Of a DNA stretch of 32,766 nt, positions 25,517 to 32,766 are shown one piece after another; the first letter of the stretch is position 1, and each line of letters begins with the position of its first letter. A program made the translations under genes and the position numbers. The notes under the pieces are model-generated. The model saw only the letters and a program-made list of their open reading frames with translations, searched no databases and was not told where the DNA came from. This DNA comes from Thermoproteota archaeon (lineage in GTDB: Archaea; Thermoproteota; Thermoprotei; Thermoproteales; Thermocladiaceae): contig JAADCU010000028.1 in the NCBI GenBank assembly GCA_013154355.1, positions 1 through 32,766 of the forward strand, given 5' to 3'.

Positions 25517-25564
25517 GGAGTTAGTTGCCTATTGGAAATATGTGACCAATGGTTTATTAACTCC
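25517..25564. promoter_or_regulatory. Two-part inverted repeat covering the hsp20 promoter
   Basis: Outer arms GGAGTTA (25517-25523) and TAACTCC (25558-25564) and inner arms ATTGG (25531-25535) and CCAAT (25546-25550) are perfect and nested, with 7 unpaired bases on each side between them and a 10-base centre. The likely hsp20 TATA (TTATTAA, 25554-25560) overlaps the right outer arm. This looks like a repressor operator for a heat-shock gene. Confidence 0.55.
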
Positions 25565-25583
25565 TTAAAAATATAGTAGACAC

Positions 25584-26141
25584 ATGAGCTTCATGGAGGA
25601 CTTCGAGAGATGGATGAAGCGAGTAATGAAGTTCTTCGAAGAAATGGAGAAGGAGATGCTGGCAGAGTTCGAGAGACTTGAAAGACTGAGCAGAGAGCCA
25701 GCAAGATTCTTCGCAGTAGGAAAACCAAGAGTATACTACTACGGATTCGAGATAACTATAGGACCAGACGGCAAGCCTAGGATAAGAGAGTTCGGAAACA
25801 TCAGGCCAAGAATAGTGGAAGCTGGCGAGGGTAAGCCAATCATAGAGGTTCAGGAAGATATTGAGCCTCTGACAGACGTCATAGAGGAGAACGACAAGAT
25901 AAAGGTCATAATGGACATGCCAGGAGTAAACAAGGATAACATAAAGGTCACGATAACTGAGGATGGTAGAAAGCTCATAGTATCTGCAAAAGGAGAAGAT
26001 AGAAGATACTACAAGGAAGTTGAGCTTCCAGCTCCTGTAGATCCAACAAAGGCTAAGGCAACGTACAGGAATGGTGTCCTAACAATAGAGCTGGAAAAGA
26101 AGGAGAAAAAACAGAAAGGAGTAGACATAAAGGTAGAATAA
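25584..26141 (+). CDS. hsp20: Small heat shock protein, Hsp20/alpha-crystallin family
   Basis: Small heat shock proteins hold unfolding proteins in soluble oligomers. The 185-residue protein has an N-terminal helical arm (about 1-40, rich in Met, Phe and Glu), a linker, and the alpha-crystallin domain from about 95 to 172. This includes DMPGV (111-115) and YRNGVLTIEL (161-170). The C-terminal IKV (182-184) matches the I-x-I/V motif that docks between dimers. The ATG lies 28 nt after a TTATTAA TATA box that overlaps an inverted repeat, so heat-dependent repression is likely. Codon use is richer in GAG/AAG/ATA than in neighbours, suggesting high expression. Confidence 0.92.
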   Translation: MSFMEDFERWMKRVMKFFEEMEKEMLAEFERLERLSREPARFFAVGKPRVYYYGFEITIGPDGKPRIREFGNIRPRIVEAGEGKPIIEVQEDIEPLTDVIEENDKIKVIMDMPGVNKDNIKVTITEDGRKLIVSAKGEDRRYYKEVELPAPVDPTKAKATYRNGVLTIELEKKEKKQKGVDIKVE

Positions 26142-26163
26142 GGTTCTTCCTAAGTAGACCTCT

Positions 26164-27078
26164 CTAAGTATACTTTCTAGCTCTCTCTTCTCTAGAATAT
26201 ACCTTAGCTAATGCCGTAGGTATTCCAAGTCTCTTCTTCTTTATCTCCACGTACGATACTATAGATAGCGCTGCTATGGTTAAGACGTAGGGCAGTGCGT
26301 AGAGTAGGTATGGTGAAACTGGTACTCCTAGGAGAGGTAGTACTCTAGCAAGAGAGTCAGAACATGCTATGAGGTAGGATCCTCCTATAGCATATATTGG
26401 ATGCCATAAACTGAACATTGCTAATGCAATAGCAAGCCAACCTTTTCCTAAAGTGACACCTGTAGACCATTCAGGTATGACGACCAGAGAGTAGTAAGCT
26501 GCTCCAAGTCCAACTAGTACTCCTTCTATTGCTGTTGCTATGTACCTGACCTTGTCTATCGGTACTCCAAGTCTATCAGCAACATGTGGATTCTCTCCAA
26601 CTATTCTTATCTGATAACCAAGCTTTGTTCTGTACAGTAGGTACCATAGAAGTACGGCTACGATTATTGACATAAGTATCATAGGATCAAGTTCTAGACC
26701 AAGCACGTTCACTATGGGCATAGATATGGATGATGGAAGTGGTATGCCTACTAGAGACACTCCAAGACTGTAGCTTAGTCCAAGTCCAAGCATCGATACT
26801 GCAAGTCCTGAAACAATGTGGTTTAGTCTTAGGTGAACTGTGAGAACTGTGAATATCATGTTAAATGCTAGAGCAGATACTGCAGCTGCTATGAATGCTA
26901 GAACAATGTTTCCACTGTAGACAGCAACTGCATATGCTACGAGAGCAGCTATTGCAAAGAATCCCTCTATACCAAGGTTCAGTAGACCAGCTCTCTGAAC
27001 AATAAGTGATCCTTCTGTGGCTAGCAAGTACACTGTTGCTCTTTCAAGAATTCCGTTAACTATGATGAGAAATCTCAT
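26164..27078 (-). CDS. ABC transporter permease (BMP-type nucleoside importer), second permease
   Basis: The 304-residue membrane protein has about eight to nine hydrophobic helices and the family pattern VQRAGLLNLGIEGFFAIAALVAY near residue 28 and VGENPHVADRLGVPIDKVR near 180, the EAA-like loop that meets the ATPase. It matches the YufQ/NupC-type permease of nucleoside ABC importers. Its start overlaps the end of the first permease by 4 nt (ATGA), and it is the last gene of the four-gene operon. Confidence 0.88.
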   Translation of the reverse strand: MRFLIIVNGILERATVYLLATEGSLIVQRAGLLNLGIEGFFAIAALVAYAVAVYSGNIVLAFIAAAVSALAFNMIFTVLTVHLRLNHIVSGLAVSMLGLGLSYSLGVSLVGIPLPSSISMPIVNVLGLELDPMILMSIIVAVLLWYLLYRTKLGYQIRIVGENPHVADRLGVPIDKVRYIATAIEGVLVGLGAAYYSLVVIPEWSTGVTLGKGWLAIALAMFSLWHPIYAIGGSYLIACSDSLARVLPLLGVPVSPYLLYALPYVLTIAALSIVSYVEIKKKRLGIPTALAKVYSREERARKYT

Positions 27079-28154
27079 TTTCTACTACTCTTTGAGCTAG
27101 AACTGATAAATCTTATCTCCACTCTGTACCTAGTGAAGAAGTGTACAAGAAGTATACATATGAGTAGTAGTCCCTCTAATGCATCAATCATGTATGAGGG
27201 TATGTTAAGAGTAGCCTGCATGGTATAGCTGCTCGAGTATAGTGCAGCAAGAAGTAGAGATGCTAGAATGCTATACTCGACCTTGAGCTCGCATAGCCAG
27301 GCAGCTATTATGCCAGAGAACCCGTAGTATGCTATAAATCCTGGTTCTAGAAACTTAGCAGCATACGAGAGGTAGAGAGAACCTGCAGCACCTGCATAGA
27401 ATCCACTTAAGAACATTACGATGCATATTAGTCTTCTATATCTCAGACCTATGTAATCTATTACTCTAGTACCTTCAGCAAGTATAGACATCTCTAGCCC
27501 AAGCCTTGTCCTATCGAGTATCAGCCAGGCTAGAAAGGTGAGCACTGCTAATGCTATGATAGCAGAAGTGATGGGACCAATGTTAGGTAGCTGATAATTC
27601 TGTGGAAGAGGAAACGTTTCTGGAAAACCTATACTGCTTCTCCAAGGTCCATAACATAGGTAGTTTAGTATGCTTGACGCTATGTAAAGCATCATCAATG
27701 TTGTAACAGCCTCATTAGCTTCAGTATATGCTCTTAATACTCCACATATGAGGCACCATGCTCCTCCAGCTATTCCTCCTAGAATCACTACTAGAACATA
27801 TGATAGTGGTGGTGGAACATTTGGAATGAGAGATGCTATCCATAGTAGAAATACTGCTCCCATTATGTACTGACCATCCTGACCTATGTTCCATAAGCCA
27901 GCTCTAAACGATACTATAGCACTTATGCAGCATAATGCGACTGGTATGAGGTTTATTATTGTTAGAGGTATCGAATATGGTGCAAAAGAACCTACTATGA
28001 GGTACTTATAGAAGAGAATTGGGTTAATGCCTAGAGCAGCTACTATTGGAGCAGCTATGAGGAAAGATACTAAGATAGCAACAGCAGTATATAATGCTTT
28101 AACTTTTCGAGACAGCTTCTCTCTTCTCTTAACTACTATCTTTACAGGAGACAT
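27075..28154 (-). CDS. ABC transporter permease (BMP-type nucleoside importer), first permease
   Basis: The 359-residue protein has a basic N terminus and about ten membrane helices. The NIGQDGQYIMGAVF segment (about 90) and ILAEGTRVIDYIGLRYRR (about 225-243) are the conserved substrate-path and coupling-loop motifs of the YufP/NupB family. It lies 4 nt downstream of the ATPase gene and overlaps the second permease. With it, it should form a heterodimeric channel for a nucleoside or related solute. Confidence 0.88.
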   Translation of the reverse strand: MSPVKIVVKRREKLSRKVKALYTAVAILVSFLIAAPIVAALGINPILFYKYLIVGSFAPYSIPLTIINLIPVALCCISAIVSFRAGLWNIGQDGQYIMGAVFLLWIASLIPNVPPPLSYVLVVILGGIAGGAWCLICGVLRAYTEANEAVTTLMMLYIASSILNYLCYGPWRSSIGFPETFPLPQNYQLPNIGPITSAIIALAVLTFLAWLILDRTRLGLEMSILAEGTRVIDYIGLRYRRLICIVMFLSGFYAGAAGSLYLSYAAKFLEPGFIAYYGFSGIIAAWLCELKVEYSILASLLLAALYSSSYTMQATLNIPSYMIDALEGLLLICILLVHFFTRYRVEIRFISSSSKSSRK

Positions 28155-28158
28155 TGTC

Positions 28159-29652
28159 TCATGCTAACATCTCTCTAAGCTCATTCACGTCAACATCTCT
28201 TCTATCAGACTCATACACTACTTTTCCATCCGTCATAACGATTATTCTGTCACTAAGTGCTAGAATCTCGTCAAGATCTTCAGATGTGAAAAGTATGCTA
28301 CATCCCTTATCTCTGAGCAAGATAAACATATCGTGTACAAGCTTAGTGGTCTCATGATCGAGACCTTGTGTAGGATATGAAGCTAAGACTAGTCTCACAT
28401 CACGGTTTAATAGCTCTCTTGCAAGTATTACTCTCTGAATCATTCCTCCAGAAAGATCAGCACATGGTACATCGAGAATATCTTCAGGTAATCCAACTTT
28501 TAAAAGCATGGATCTAAGACGATCATTATCGTACTTGTAGAAGCCTAGTCTCGTAGAGTATAGGTCTAGATCTCTCATTATGAGGTTCTCTTTCACAGAT
28601 AAGGTTAAGGCAGATCCTGTAGATAACCTATCATCTGGTATATAAGCTACTCCTAGTCTCCTAACATCACTACTCTTCAATCTTGTGACCTCTTTTCCAG
28701 CTATCACTATACGACCTCTCTCAACGTCTCTTAGTCTCGCAATGGCTTCCATTAGCTCTCTCTGTCCTGAATCTGCTGGACCTATTATTCCAAGGATCTC
28801 TCCTTCATATACTTTAAGCGATATATTCTTAACTTTTAATCTTCCTGTATCATCTTTAACATATAGGTCATCTACTATAAGTATCTCTCCTCTTCTACTA
28901 GATCTCTCTTTTCTACTCATACTTCTCACATCAGTATCTGTTAATGATTTACCAAACATGGCTTCAAGAAGCTCGCTCTTACTTACCTCGTTAACGTTCT
29001 TAGTAAGAATCTTCTTACCTTTTCTAAGTACTGTTACTCTATCAGCTATCTCGAAGACCTCGTCTACTCTATGAGTTATGAATAGGACAGCCTTACCTGA
29101 ATCTTTCAACTGTCTCATTACTCTCAGAATCGTCAACCTATCTTTCAATCCTACTAGCGACGTAGGCTCATCAAATATGTAGACCTTACCGTCTCTAAGC
29201 AAGGCCTTAACTATCTCTACTCTAGCTTTCTCACTAGCAGAAAGCTGCCATACTCTCTTACCTAAGTCGATCCTTATACCAAAACCTTCTATTACCTTTC
29301 TCAGCTCGTTAACAAACTTTCTATCTCTTGGACTCATGTCGAGAGCTAGGGCAAGATTCTCTAGCACTGTTAATGAGTCTACAAGAATAGGATGTTGTGA
29401 AACAGAGACTATTCCAAGCTTCTGAGCATCACGTGGAGATGATATGACTATTCTCTTACCATCCAGGTATATCTCTCCACTATCTGCTGAGTATACTCCA
29501 GATATTATGTTTACTAGCGTAGTCTTGCCAGCACCATTCTCTCCTAGAAGAGCATGTATTTCTCCGTATCTGAGATCAAAATCTACGTTATCTAACGCTA
29601 CTGTGTGTGGAAACTTCTTTACTATGCCTCTTAGTTCTAGTGCTGTCTTCAT
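28159..29652 (-). CDS. ABC transporter double ATPase (BMP-type nucleoside importer)
   Basis: The 497-residue protein is a fusion of two ABC domains, as in sugar/nucleoside importers. Domain 1 has Walker A GENGAGKT (37-44), signature LSASE (137-141, off the LSGGQ consensus) and Walker B IFDEPTS (159-165). Domain 2 has a degenerate Walker A, GPADSGQRE (291-299), a good signature LSGGM (400-404) and ASYPTQGLD. A weak second P-loop is normal for this family, but the non-canonical LSASE in domain 1 is less usual. It sits between the binding protein and permease genes. Confidence 0.9.
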   Translation of the reverse strand: MKTALELRGIVKKFPHTVALDNVDFDLRYGEIHALLGENGAGKTTLVNIISGVYSADSGEIYLDGKRIVISSPRDAQKLGIVSVSQHPILVDSLTVLENLALALDMSPRDRKFVNELRKVIEGFGIRIDLGKRVWQLSASEKARVEIVKALLRDGKVYIFDEPTSLVGLKDRLTILRVMRQLKDSGKAVLFITHRVDEVFEIADRVTVLRKGKKILTKNVNEVSKSELLEAMFGKSLTDTDVRSMSRKERSSRRGEILIVDDLYVKDDTGRLKVKNISLKVYEGEILGIIGPADSGQRELMEAIARLRDVERGRIVIAGKEVTRLKSSDVRRLGVAYIPDDRLSTGSALTLSVKENLIMRDLDLYSTRLGFYKYDNDRLRSMLLKVGLPEDILDVPCADLSGGMIQRVILARELLNRDVRLVLASYPTQGLDHETTKLVHDMFILLRDKGCSILFTSEDLDEILALSDRIIVMTDGKVVYESDRRDVDVNELREMLA

Positions 29653-29658
29653 TTCCTA

Positions 29659-31122
29659 CTAAACTGATACTCCTTTTGGTAATACTACACCTTTCACGAA
29701 CCACTTCATCGAGTAAAGCTCGTCCTTACTTAACCTCATGCCTGGCTCAACTCTAACCTTACCATTAATGTCCACTATCTCCTCCATTATTACTCTAGAT
29801 ATCTTACCATTCTTAACTATGGCTAGAGGTGGACAGAATGGATCTATAACGTTCTCCATTATGAGCTTCCTCTTATATAGTACATAGCTCTTTACATTAT
29901 CTGGAACTGCTGGATTTATGAGCCATATGTCGACTACATTTATAGGCTGATATATCGTTCCATATGGTGTCTGTTTTACAGGTACAAAAGCATCCTTCAA
30001 GGTGAGCGGTACGTAGTGTGATCTATGCATTGTCCACCAGTAGTCTCTAGGTCTCTCAGGAGGCCACTCAGTCCATAATCTCAAGGCCTCGTCTAGTGAA
30101 GTATTACAGTACTTGTGCATGAGGTATACCATGTATGCTCTTATGACAAGCTCCTCATACATTGGTCCCCAGTTAACTAGCTGGCCTGTTAGACAAGCAT
30201 GTGGACCATACACATGCATGTCACTATAGTGACTGAAACTCCATATCTTGATTCCTCTCTTCTGATAGCTCTCAGCAACCTCTAGAACAGTTGGAGAGTC
30301 CTCAGTATAGGCTAAGACATCACATCCCTCAGCTATGAGAGACTCAGCCTCCTCTCTAGCCTTTTCAGGATAGTACCATCTTCCTAATGGTGGAGCAACT
30401 ATCACCTCTACCTTGTCGGGATCTTTACCTACCAGTGCTGCACCCTCCTTAACTCCTAGCGTGAAAGCATTAATATGTCTTATCACCTCAGGTGTCAGAA
30501 AGGCAGGTACATAACCAACCTTGTTCGTCCTAGTCATGGCTCCTCCAACTATTCCACATAGGTAGTATGCTGGATACTCATCTATAAAGTACTCTACAAC
30601 ATTTAGAGGAGTCTCAGGAGTGAGGTATCCTGAACAATGTCCAAAAAGAACGTCTGGATATTTTCTAGCCATCTCCCATGTATATCTCATATATCCAAAA
30701 CTTGTAGTAAATATCAGATTACATCCCTCTTCCTCAACAAGTGTCTGAATTGCTTCTACTACTCGAGACTCAGGAAAAACCTTCTCAATATACACTGGCT
30801 GTGGCTTACCCTTCCACTCAGCAAGTATGGGACCGAGATACTCAGCAACATACTCTCTACCGCGTTCATGAGCGAAGGTCCAGCCGTAGTCTCCTATTGG
30901 TCCTATATATATGAAGCCGACCTTTATTTTTGGAACCTCTACTCTTGAGATGATTTTCTGTTGAACAACCTTTGTAGTTTTTCTAAGAGCTTCAGATATT
31001 GCATATCCTGTACCTATGCCAGCACCGAAACAGGCTGCTGCTATTCCTATTGTAGCGCCTGTTGAAATGGCAAGCTTTACGAAGTCTCTCCTAGTAATAC
31101 TTGAGTCCGAGCTTGTCGACAT
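29659..31122 (-). CDS. BMP-family substrate-binding protein (nucleoside-type ABC importer) with Tat-like signal
   Basis: From ATG 31122 the protein is 487 residues and begins MSTSSDSSITRRDFVKLAI, a twin-arginine (RRDF) signal followed by a hydrophobic stretch with AAAC that could be a lipobox. The mature part has the BMP fold with GYIYIGPIGDYG-like first strand (IYIGPIGDYGWTFAHERG) and a type 1 periplasmic-binding layout. A TATA box CTTTTTAAAG (31147-31156) lies about 29 nt upstream of this ATG, while the longer form from 31164 would contain it. It heads the operon with the double ATPase and two permeases. Family members bind purine nucleosides; the ligand here is not proven. Confidence 0.85.
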   Translation of the reverse strand: MSTSSDSSITRRDFVKLAISTGATIGIAAACFGAGIGTGYAISEALRKTTKVVQQKIISRVEVPKIKVGFIYIGPIGDYGWTFAHERGREYVAEYLGPILAEWKGKPQPVYIEKVFPESRVVEAIQTLVEEEGCNLIFTTSFGYMRYTWEMARKYPDVLFGHCSGYLTPETPLNVVEYFIDEYPAYYLCGIVGGAMTRTNKVGYVPAFLTPEVIRHINAFTLGVKEGAALVGKDPDKVEVIVAPPLGRWYYPEKAREEAESLIAEGCDVLAYTEDSPTVLEVAESYQKRGIKIWSFSHYSDMHVYGPHACLTGQLVNWGPMYEELVIRAYMVYLMHKYCNTSLDEALRLWTEWPPERPRDYWWTMHRSHYVPLTLKDAFVPVKQTPYGTIYQPINVVDIWLINPAVPDNVKSYVLYKRKLIMENVIDPFCPPLAIVKNGKISRVIMEEIVDINGKVRVEPGMRLSKDELYSMKWFVKGVVLPKGVSV

Positions 31123-31146
31123 TACAAGGGAGCAGATATGAGGAGT

Positions 31147-31156
31147 CTTTAAAAAG
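31147..31156 (-). promoter_or_regulatory. TATA box fixing the BMP gene start (leaderless)
   Basis: CTTTTTAAAG on the minus strand is centred about 29 nt before ATG 31122. A second TATA-like element (TTTTAAATAG, about 31176-31187) lies farther upstream and might be an alternative promoter. Confidence 0.6.
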
Positions 31157-31232
31157 AGTACCATACCATTTAACGATCTATTTAAAAGGAGCGAGGACAG
31201 TCTTTGAAGAGAAGTATAGGATGGACGAGATT

Positions 31233-31697
31233 TTAGACGTATCTTAACACGGCGTACAGCGTTATCGCTAGCACTATTAGAGCAACTATGAGCATTCTAC
31301 GATCATGTTTTGCATATGCTGCAGCTACTCCTATCAATGTTGCTATAACACCGACAACAAATATGAGTACGCCTATCATTGCGATCATGTCCGAGTGAGA
31401 TATGTTGTCAAATATCCACCAGTACGATTTTGGAACAATCTTCTTTCCAATCTCTTTAGATACTAGCTCCCAGAAGACTGATGGCTTGTACTTCCAGTAC
31501 TTCTCCATTATGTTCATCGGTACCAGTGGTGGTATCACGCCTGTCACGTAGAGTATCAGTCCTATTATGAGGAACACTATGCCTGCTATTGATATTATTT
31601 CGAACGTTCTAGCACATATCTGACTAGCAGTATCAACCTTTACCTGCTGCTCAAGCTTTGCTTCCTCCTTCTCTTTACGTTTCTGTACCGTGCTCAT
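31233..31697 (-). CDS. Small membrane protein paired with the TauE/SafE transporter
   Basis: The 154-residue protein has a charged N-terminal tail (about 1-28), three hydrophobic helices (about 33-55, 103-128 and 134-152) and an outward loop with several Trp and Tyr (about 60-100). It resembles the DUF1634-type membrane proteins that often follow TauE/SafE genes, judged by layout only. It begins 11 nt after the transporter stop, so they are one operon. A role as a transporter partner is an inference. Confidence 0.6.
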   Translation of the reverse strand: MSTVQKRKEKEEAKLEQQVKVDTASQICARTFEIISIAGIVFLIIGLILYVTGVIPPLVPMNIMEKYWKYKPSVFWELVSKEIGKKIVPKSYWWIFDNISHSDMIAMIGVLIFVVGVIATLIGVAAAYAKHDRRMLIVALIVLAITLYAVLRYV

Positions 31698-31708
31698 GGT
31701 CTCACCCC

Positions 31709-32680
31709 TCAGACTATGTGTAGTCCATGTAGTCCCTTGTATATGTCCATTATTGCAGCAAACAGCATTATTGCTAAGAATATGTATCTAACAACTTTAG
31801 GCCTAGCCTTAACTGTTAACCATGCTCCTAATCTAGAACCAAAGAACATGCCGGCTACGGCAGGTATCATAATTAGTGGAAGTATAGCACCCTCAGCAAG
31901 ATATACGCAGGCAGCTGGTGTAGTCGTTAATGCTATTATCAACATGCTCGTGCTAGTAGATACTTTTATTGGAGCACCCATGACCAGGTTGAGTACTGGC
32001 ACGTTTGCCCAGCCAGCACCAAGACCAAACATTCCAGCAATAAATCCAACACCAGCGAATGCTAGTAGTGCTAGGGGAGTTCTAGTGACCTTGTACTCGA
32101 CTACTCTACCTAGAGCAGGTTCGTAGTATGCTCCTGTTAGATTGAAGAATCTTGCTATAGGATCCATCTCTTTAACTTCTGGAAACTCTACTCTCTTACT
32201 GAGCATCATTATGAGGAATATGAAGAATAGTAGTCCGCCAAGTGCTGTATATATGTAGTACTTGCCTTGTGGAAAGGCCTTCACAACCCATATTCCTATC
32301 ATTGCTCCAGCTATCGATGATCCTGCTGCTACAGTAGCAGCTAGCAGTCCTATTCTTAGGGAAGCAAGTCCAGTTCTTAAGAACTTCGGTGATGATACTA
32401 GAGCGTTGACCTGCGCCATCACTAGGCCAGCACCTCTCACAAATGTTATACTGAAGGGATAGAATGCTGATACCACAGGTACGAAGATGACTCCTCCACC
32501 TACGCCAGCAACAGGTGCTAGTATTCCTATGGCAAACGTCAGGAAGAACAGGCTAATAGGCCAGAAGTCCACTGGTAATGCATAGTGAAAATATGTTCCT
32601 AAAGCAGCAATTATTATCACTATAAACATCATAGCAAGCGATATAGCAATAAGTCCATACACTCCCTTCTCCCCAGCCAT
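31709..32680 (-). CDS. TauE/SafE-family sulfite/organosulfur exporter-like membrane protein
   Basis: The 323-residue protein has about eight to nine helices in two inverted halves, each with the family motif: GVGGGVIFVPVVSAF near residues 59-73 and GFIAGMFGLGAGWANVPVL near 212-230. TSUP/TauE transporters move sulfite, sulfonates or other organic anions; the substrate here is unknown. It leads a two-gene unit with the small membrane protein. The gene is complete, with AT-rich DNA upstream (ATTTAGG about 30-35 nt before the start). Confidence 0.85.
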   Translation of the reverse strand: MAGEKGVYGLIAISLAMMFIVIIIAALGTYFHYALPVDFWPISLFFLTFAIGILAPVAGVGGGVIFVPVVSAFYPFSITFVRGAGLVMAQVNALVSSPKFLRTGLASLRIGLLAATVAAGSSIAGAMIGIWVVKAFPQGKYYIYTALGGLLFFIFLIMMLSKRVEFPEVKEMDPIARFFNLTGAYYEPALGRVVEYKVTRTPLALLAFAGVGFIAGMFGLGAGWANVPVLNLVMGAPIKVSTSTSMLIIALTTTPAACVYLAEGAILPLIMIPAVAGMFFGSRLGAWLTVKARPKVVRYIFLAIMLFAAIMDIYKGLHGLHIV

Positions 32681-32766
32681 GATACCTCAAGTGGTTTGTA
32701 TTTTCAATACTCCTAAATAATGTTGTTCTTAGGATACGAGAAGACAAGATAGGGAAAAATGGAAAA

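Noticed and set aside
25501-25564. C/D box sRNA around TGATGA at 25511
   Set aside because: The upstream TGATGA looks like a C box, but no D box follows at a sensible distance; the nested inverted repeat explains the region better.
28685-29074. Plus-strand frame inside the double ATPase gene
   Set aside because: It is Ser/Leu-rich and is the antisense of a well-supported ABC ATPase.
29659-31164. Longer BMP protein starting at 31164
   Set aside because: Its first 14 codons contain the TATA box CTTTTTAAAG, which lies at leaderless distance from the downstream ATG at 31122, where the RR signal begins.
1-32766. CRISPR array
   Set aside because: No regularly spaced direct repeats were seen anywhere, despite cas6 and a CARF gene at the left edge; an array, if present, is outside the window.
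1-32766. tRNA or rRNA genes
   Set aside because: No cloverleaf or rRNA core sequence was seen in the gene-free gaps; the structured interval at 9065-9172 fits C/D box RNAs instead.

Overview
The window looks like chromosomal DNA of a hyperthermophilic archaeon, most likely a member of the Thermoproteota (Crenarchaeota) such as a Desulfurococcales or Ignisphaera-like lineage. The reasons are an archaeal TrpB2-type tryptophan synthase, archaeal NAC, NurA/HerA, a Cas6 without the usual catalytic histidine, C/D box guide RNAs, AGA/AGG-dominated arginine codons, very tight gene packing, and TATA boxes about 26-30 nt upstream of start codons (leaderless transcripts). The lineage is an inference; no rRNA gene is present.

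Left edge (1-4848): a same-strand run of the tail of an unknown gene, cas6, a NurA-type nuclease, a HerA-type ATPase and an SSO1393/APE2256-family CARF protein (predicted cyclic-oligoadenylate ring nuclease). The first three junctions are ATGA overlaps or short gaps. A DNA end-processing motor/nuclease pair inside a Cas6/CARF neighbourhood, with no mre11/rad50 beside it, is the best candidate here for an unusual defence-linked system. It is followed by a convergent two-gene unit (tandem AbrB protein plus a small nucleotidyltransferase-like protein), a divergent KaiC-like ATPase and trpB2.

Middle (7779-10207): a phospholipase-D-like gene broken by a single -1 frameshift, then a 333-base gene-free stretch holding a textbook C/D box sRNA and, tail to tail with it on the other strand, a second probable one. 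A GHMP-family (beta-RFAP synthase-like) gene follows.

10257-18745: five overlapping genes form a surface/membrane cluster: a giant transglutaminase-like protein with one intact and one dead catalytic domain, a polytopic membrane protein, a MoxR AAA+ ATPase, a DUF58 protein and a second membrane protein. Then come NAC, convergent ahcY, a pilin-signal surface protein, a third possible C/D sRNA, a PD-(D/E)XK nuclease-like protein, a small unknown protein, a glycerophosphodiesterase, a flavodiiron protein and an Hsp20 whose promoter carries a striking two-part inverted repeat.

Right side (26164-32680, all minus): a complete BMP-type nucleoside-like ABC importer (binding protein, double ATPase, two permeases) and a TauE/SafE transporter paired with a small membrane protein. 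Convergent neighbours repeatedly overlap by 4-27 nt at their stop codons, which shows strong genome compaction.
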